Below are positions 60,296-64,000 of a stretch of DNA of 64,000 bases, piece after piece; the stretch's first letter is position 1, and each line of letters starts with the position of its first letter. Origin of the DNA: Amorphoplanes friuliensis DSM 7358 (lineage in GTDB: Bacteria > Actinomycetota > Actinomycetes > Mycobacteriales > Micromonosporaceae); assembly GCF_000494755.1 (NCBI RefSeq), contig NC_022657.1:1437501-1501500 (forward strand), given 5' to 3'. The notes below the pieces were generated by a model that had not been told where the DNA came from, ran no database searches, and was given only the letters and a program-made list of their open reading frames with translations. The position numbers and the translations under genes are program-made.

Positions 60296-61243
60296 TCAGA
60301 CCTCGACCCGGACGACGCGGCGCAGCCAGAGGCCGCCGACGATCAGCAGAACCACGGCGGCGCCGAGCATGAGCAGACCGAGCGGCTCGGTGTAGAGCGG
60401 CCGGATGTACGCGGTGCGGAACAGGAACATCCACGCGCCGATGGTGAGCGGCATCGCCAGCAGGATCATCGCCGAGAGCCGCCCCTCCGCGGAGAGCGAC
60501 CGCACGTTGCGCCGCAGTTCCTCGCGTTCACGCATGGTGTCGGCGGTTGTCTGCAGGACCTCGGACAGGTTGCCGCCGACCTCGCGCTGCAGGCGGATGG
60601 CCATGACCAGCCACTTCATGTCCTGGTTGCCGGTACGCAGCCCGACACCCTCGAGCGCGTCCTCGAGGTCGGCACCCAGCCGTGTCTCGGAGATCGCCCG
60701 GCGCAGCTCGGCGGAGACCGGGCCCTCGTTGTCGCGGACGCCGTTCTCGATGCCGTGCTGCAGCGTGAAACCGGACCGCAGCGAGCTGACGATCATCTGC
60801 AGCGTGTCGGGCAGCTCCTCGGCGAAACGCCGCTTGCGCCGCTCGATCCGCCCCTGCAGCAGCGCGTTGGGGATGAGGAAACCCGCCAACAGACCGGCGG
60901 GCACGCCCAGGAACCACGGGAGGATCAGGCCCAGCACCAGCGCGAGGGCCAGCGCCGCACCGAAACGGATGACCAGCCACTCGGCCGGCCGGATCGGCAT
61001 CGCCGCCGCGTCGAGCAGCGTGTGGTTGTCGAGCCGGCTCAGCCGCGCCAGCACCTCGCCGGCCCGGGTCACCTCGGCCCGGAAGAGCCGGAGCAGGCGG
61101 CCCTTCTCGGGAGGCCGCTGCACGGCGAACCGCCGCAGCGCGTCCAGCCGGCGCTGGAAGAACGTGCGGCCGAAGAGGGCGTCGAGGACCGCGTACGAGA
61201 TCAGGAAGACCGCCGCGGCGCCGGCGACGGCCGCGACGATCAC
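60296..61243 (-). CDS. tadB: Tad pilus inner-membrane protein TadB-like
   Basis: 315 aa. N-terminal helix, a central pair of helices, F domain ~160-260 (LPDTLQMIVSSLRSGFTLQH, REVGGNLSEVLQ) and a C-terminal helix pair. ATG 61243 overlaps the cpaF stop. Platform partner of TadC. Confidence 0.86.
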   Translation of the reverse strand: MIVAAVAGAAAVFLISYAVLDALFGRTFFQRRLDALRRFAVQRPPEKGRLLRLFRAEVTRAGEVLARLSRLDNHTLLDAAAMPIRPAEWLVIRFGAALALALVLGLILPWFLGVPAGLLAGFLIPNALLQGRIERRKRRFAEELPDTLQMIVSSLRSGFTLQHGIENGVRDNEGPVSAELRRAISETRLGADLEDALEGVGLRTGNQDMKWLVMAIRLQREVGGNLSEVLQTTADTMREREELRRNVRSLSAEGRLSAMILLAMPLTIGAWMFLFRTAYIRPLYTEPLGLLMLGAAVVLLIVGGLWLRRVVRVEV

Positions 61244-62637
61244 TTCTTGCCCTTGGTGAAGAGGGTGGCGGGCAGCGTGACGCCGTAGACCGCGAGGTCG
61301 TCGGCGAAGCGCGGGCGCAGCCCGGTGGCCTCCAGGCCGCCGCGGAACTTGCCGGTGCGGTCGGTGCCGGCCTTGAAGTCGAAGAGGAAGAGGTCCTGGA
61401 GGCTGACGACCTCGGTCTCCATCCCCACCACCTCGGAGATGTGAGTGATCTTGCGGCTGCCGTCCTTGAGCCGGCTGACCTGGATGATCACGTCGACGGC
61501 CGCGGCGATCTGGTCGCGGATCGCGCGGATCGGCAGGTCCATGCCGCCCATCAGCACCATCGTCTCCATGCGGGCGATGGCGTCGCGGGGTGCGTTGGCG
61601 TGCAGCGTGGTGATCGAGCCGTCGTGACCGGTGTTCATCGCCTGCAGCATGTCCAGGGCGGCGGCGTCGCGGACCTCACCGACGACGATGCGGTCCGGGC
61701 GCATCCGCAGGGCGTTCTTCACCAGGTCACGGGTGCTGATCGCGCCACGGCCCTCGGAGTTCTTCGGGCGCGACTCCAGGCGTACGACGTGCTCCTGGCG
61801 CAGTTGCAGCTCGGCGGCGTCCTCGATGGTCACGATCCGCTCGTCGTAGGGGACGAACGCGGACAGCACGTTGAGCATCGTGGTCTTGCCGGAGCCCGTA
61901 CCGCCGCTGACGACGATGTTGCGCCGGCCGCGGACGCAGGCCTCCAGGAAGTCCGCGGTCTTGCGGCTGAGCGTGCCGAAGCGGATCAGGTCCTCGACGG
62001 TCAGCGGTGACGCCGCGAACTTGCGGATGGTCAGCGACGACCCGTCCAGGGCCACCGGCGGGACCACCGCGTTGACCCGGCTGCCGTCGGGCAGCCGCGC
62101 GTCCACCATCGGGCTGGCCTCGTCGACCCGGCGCCCGACCCGCGAGCAGATCCGGTCGATGATCCGGCGCAGGTGCGATTCGTCGTCGAACTCCACGTCC
62201 GCGCGTTCCAGCCGGCCGAACCGCTCGACGTAGATCAGTTGCGGGCCGTTGACCATGACCTCGCTGACCGACGGGTCGCGCAGCAGCGACTCGATCGGGC
62301 CGTGGCCCAGCACGTCGTCGGTGACGTCGCGGATGATCCGCGCCTTGTCCGCGCCGGCGAGCGGTGTCTCCTCCCGGGCGATCAGCTCGGTGAGCGTCTG
62401 CCGGACACGGGCGTCGAGGTCGTCACCCTGGGCGCCGGCCGCGTACAGGGTGGGGCCGAGCTCGTCGGCCAGCCGCCGCTGGATGCGCAGCCGCACCTCG
62501 GTGACGGCATCACCGGCCTGCATGCCGGCGGCACGGTACCGCTCGGTGCTCGCGTTGGCCGGCGCCGCCTCGGGAGCCGGTGGCGGTGGCGGGGTGGTGG
62601 CCTGGGTGCGGGCGTTGATCCGCGCGGAGAGGCTCAC
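61240..62637 (-). CDS. cpaF: Tad pilus ATPase CpaF/TadA-like
   Basis: 465 aa. A proline/alanine-rich N-terminus is followed by the secretion-ATPase fold: Walker [10 protein letters not shown] near 230, the Asp box around VTIEDAAEL, Walker [15 protein letters not shown] and His box [10 protein letters not shown]. It powers assembly of the pilus. ATG 62637 overlaps the cpaE stop (ATGA). Confidence 0.9.
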   Translation of the reverse strand: MSLSARINARTQATTPPPPPAPEAAPANASTERYRAAGMQAGDAVTEVRLRIQRRLADELGPTLYAAGAQGDDLDARVRQTLTELIAREETPLAGADKARIIRDVTDDVLGHGPIESLLRDPSVSEVMVNGPQLIYVERFGRLERADVEFDDESHLRRIIDRICSRVGRRVDEASPMVDARLPDGSRVNAVVPPVALDGSSLTIRKFAASPLTVEDLIRFGTLSRKTADFLEACVRGRRNIVVSGGTGSGKTTMLNVLSAFVPYDERIVTIEDAAELQLRQEHVVRLESRPKNSEGRGAISTRDLVKNALRMRPDRIVVGEVRDAAALDMLQAMNTGHDGSITTLHANAPRDAIARMETMVLMGGMDLPIRAIRDQIAAAVDVIIQVSRLKDGSRKITHISEVVGMETEVVSLQDLFLFDFKAGTDRTGKFRGGLEATGLRPRFADDLAVYGVTLPATLFTKGKK

Positions 62638-63809
62638 CGGCGCCGCCCGAAGGCGAAGATCTTGCGGCGCGACTCCTGCGAGCTCGTCACCCCGGCACAG
62701 CGGTCAGCCAGCTTGCGGACGGCCAGGCTGACCGGGTGCGTCGGATCCGACAGCACCATGGGTACGCCGCGGTTGACCGAGAGCGGCACGTCCCGCGACG
62801 ACGGCATGTGCACCGACAGATGCGCGCCGACGGCCTCCTCGACGTCGTCGGTGGTCAGCCCGACCTCGGTGTTCGACCGGTTGAAGACCACCAGCCGCCG
62901 GTCCCGCGGGTATTCCAGCAGGTCGAACATCTCGATGGTCAGCCGCACACTCTTGAGCGTCGGCAGGTCCGGCGTCACGATCGGCACGAACCAGTCGGAC
63001 AGGTCCAGCGCCGACAGCACCTGGTCGGTGACGGCCGGCGGGGTGTCCAGCACGATGAAGTCGTACATGCCGCGGGCCACCTCGAGGATCTCGGTGACCA
63101 GCTCGCGGCTGACATGCTCACCCTCGGCGGGGCTCGCGGGGGCGAGCAGAGCGTCCAGCCCCGGCCGGTACGGCGTCAGCACCGACCGCAGACCCGCCTC
63201 GTCGAGTTTCCCGGCCATCGAGATCGCGTCGGAGACACTGCGGTTCGGGGGCAGCTGCAGCATGATCGCGACGTCGCCGAACTGCAGTGCCAGGTCGACC
63301 AGCAGCACCCGGCGGCTGCCGTCGGCGGAGAGCGCGGCGGCCAGGTTGGTGGCCACGACACTCTTGCCGCACCCGCCCTTGCCGGCGAAGACGGTCACGA
63401 TCTTCGCCCGTTGCCCCTGGTCGCTCGCGGCCCGCATCGTGGTGCTGAGCGCCTTGGACAGGTCGATCGAGCGCGCGGCGGAATTGCGGATGCCCTCGAC
63501 GTCGAGCTCCTCGACCACCTCGCGCACCCCCGACCGCATGGCCCGGGCCAGCACGTCCGGCTCGAGCGTGCGCCTCAGCAGCAACACCCCGATCAAAGGC
63601 CGCTGCACCCTCTGGTACGCGGTGAAGGTGAGCGCCGCGTCCAGGTCGACCGTGGCGCCGATCATGACCAGCAGCGTCTCCGGATTACGCGGGAGGTGCG
63701 CCTCGAGGTCGGCGAGGTCGGCGACGATGTCGAACCCGAAGTCGCTGTAGAGGCCGCCGATGGTGTTGCGCCGCTCGGCATCCGGCTCGACGTAGACGTA
63801 GTAGGTCAT
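62634..63809 (-). CDS. cpaE: Tad pilus localisation ATPase CpaE/TadZ-like
   Basis: 391 aa. An N-terminal receiver-like domain without the phosphoacceptor pattern is followed by a ParA/MinD-like ATPase with deviant Walker A FAGKGGCGKSV near 145 and Walker B DFIVLDTPPAVTD. It places the pilus machine at its cell site. The C-terminal tail is basic ([12 protein letters not shown]). Confidence 0.87.
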   Translation of the reverse strand: MTYYVYVEPDAERRNTIGGLYSDFGFDIVADLADLEAHLPRNPETLLVMIGATVDLDAALTFTAYQRVQRPLIGVLLLRRTLEPDVLARAMRSGVREVVEELDVEGIRNSAARSIDLSKALSTTMRAASDQGQRAKIVTVFAGKGGCGKSVVATNLAAALSADGSRRVLLVDLALQFGDVAIMLQLPPNRSVSDAISMAGKLDEAGLRSVLTPYRPGLDALLAPASPAEGEHVSRELVTEILEVARGMYDFIVLDTPPAVTDQVLSALDLSDWFVPIVTPDLPTLKSVRLTIEMFDLLEYPRDRRLVVFNRSNTEVGLTTDDVEEAVGAHLSVHMPSSRDVPLSVNRGVPMVLSDPTHPVSLAVRKLADRCAGVTSSQESRRKIFAFGRRR

Positions 63810-63819
63810 GGTGTGCCCC

Positions 63820-64000
63820 TCACGGCCAGAGGCTGTCGTAGTCGACGCCGGGGGAAGGCGACACCTTGGTGGTCTCCCCGAGCAGGCCGAGATAGATGGA
63901 GCCGGTCTGCGCGGCGTGAACGAGCCGGACCGCGTCGTCCTGGTCCACCGCCAGCGTCGCCGGATAGGACTGCGCGACGGCCCGGTTGTTCCGCGTCGAG
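63820..64000 (-). CDS. cpaB: Tad pilus protein CpaB/RcpC-like, C-terminal end
   Basis: The last 59 codons are visible, with the stop at 63820-63822; the rest lies beyond the window edge. ATLAVDQDDAVRLVHAAQTG, followed by SIYLGLLG, is the conserved end of the CpaB/RcpC domain of the pilus outer part. It lies 10 bp before cpaE in the same direction. Confidence 0.72.
   Translation of the reverse strand, partial: STRNNRAVAQSYPATLAVDQDDAVRLVHAAQTGSIYLGLLGETTKVSPSPGVDYDSLWP

Overview
The window is high-GC actinobacterial DNA. The gene set (AfsR/SARP regulators, a Tad pilus cluster, MHYT protein, tandem L,D-transpeptidases, an AICE-type conjugation module) fits Micromonosporaceae, probably an Actinoplanes-like organism. 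That assignment is inference from gene content and codon usage, not a database match. About the first 17.3 kb is the right-hand part of an integrated actinomycete integrative and conjugative element (AICE). The remainder is chromosome.

Element, 1-17293. A leftward operon starts at a TTGACA promoter near 8200 that is filled by tandem palindromic operators. It runs through about fifteen very small, tightly overlapping genes, a DUF2637/SpdB-like membrane protein, a DUF3307-like membrane protein and a NUDIX hydrolase to an FtsK/SpoIIIE-type TraB translocase. Next to the traB stop lies a cluster of 8-bp repeats that looks like the clt/TRS loading site. Intercistronic hairpin-leader modules, several of them homologous to one another, punctuate the operon. 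The rep, xis and int genes would lie left of position 1. On the other side of the promoter are cargo and regulators, visibly more AT-rich from about 8.4 to 14.3 kb: an XRE-TPR regulator, a GntR-NUDIX fusion, an XRE - Ser/Thr kinase - TPR operon with its own operator, and a WXG-type operon. A displaced 3' half of tRNA-His (17247-17293) marks the insertion end.

Chromosome, 17.3-30 kb. An MHYT membrane sensor and an isolated bidirectional terminator are followed by a leftward patatin / hydrolase / SARP group. Then comes a polyamine-type uptake and catabolism operon: aldehyde dehydrogenase, PotA, PotD, PotB, PotC and a PuuB-like amine oxidase.

30-50.6 kb. A rightward trio holds a hypothetical protein, a MoxR ATPase and a VWA/metallopeptidase-like protein. 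After it come an EamA-like permease, a membrane-anchored YVTN propeller protein, and a SigE-type sigma factor overlapping a membrane-anchored BNR-repeat protein. Next are a NarL-type two-component system, an FtsX-type ABC transporter with two ATPases divergent from a MerR regulator, and a secreted subtilase with four FN3 domains.

50.6-64 kb. tRNA-Lys(CTT) with a clear terminator precedes two tandem L,D-transpeptidase lipoproteins and a small lipoprotein. A roughly 730-bp C-rich pentanucleotide repeat field follows, then a MOSC protein, an AfsR-type SARP-NB-ARC-TPR regulator, a PRC-barrel-like protein, an Rcp1-like response regulator, and the Tad/Flp pilus genes tadC-tadB-cpaF-cpaE with the end of cpaB at the window edge.
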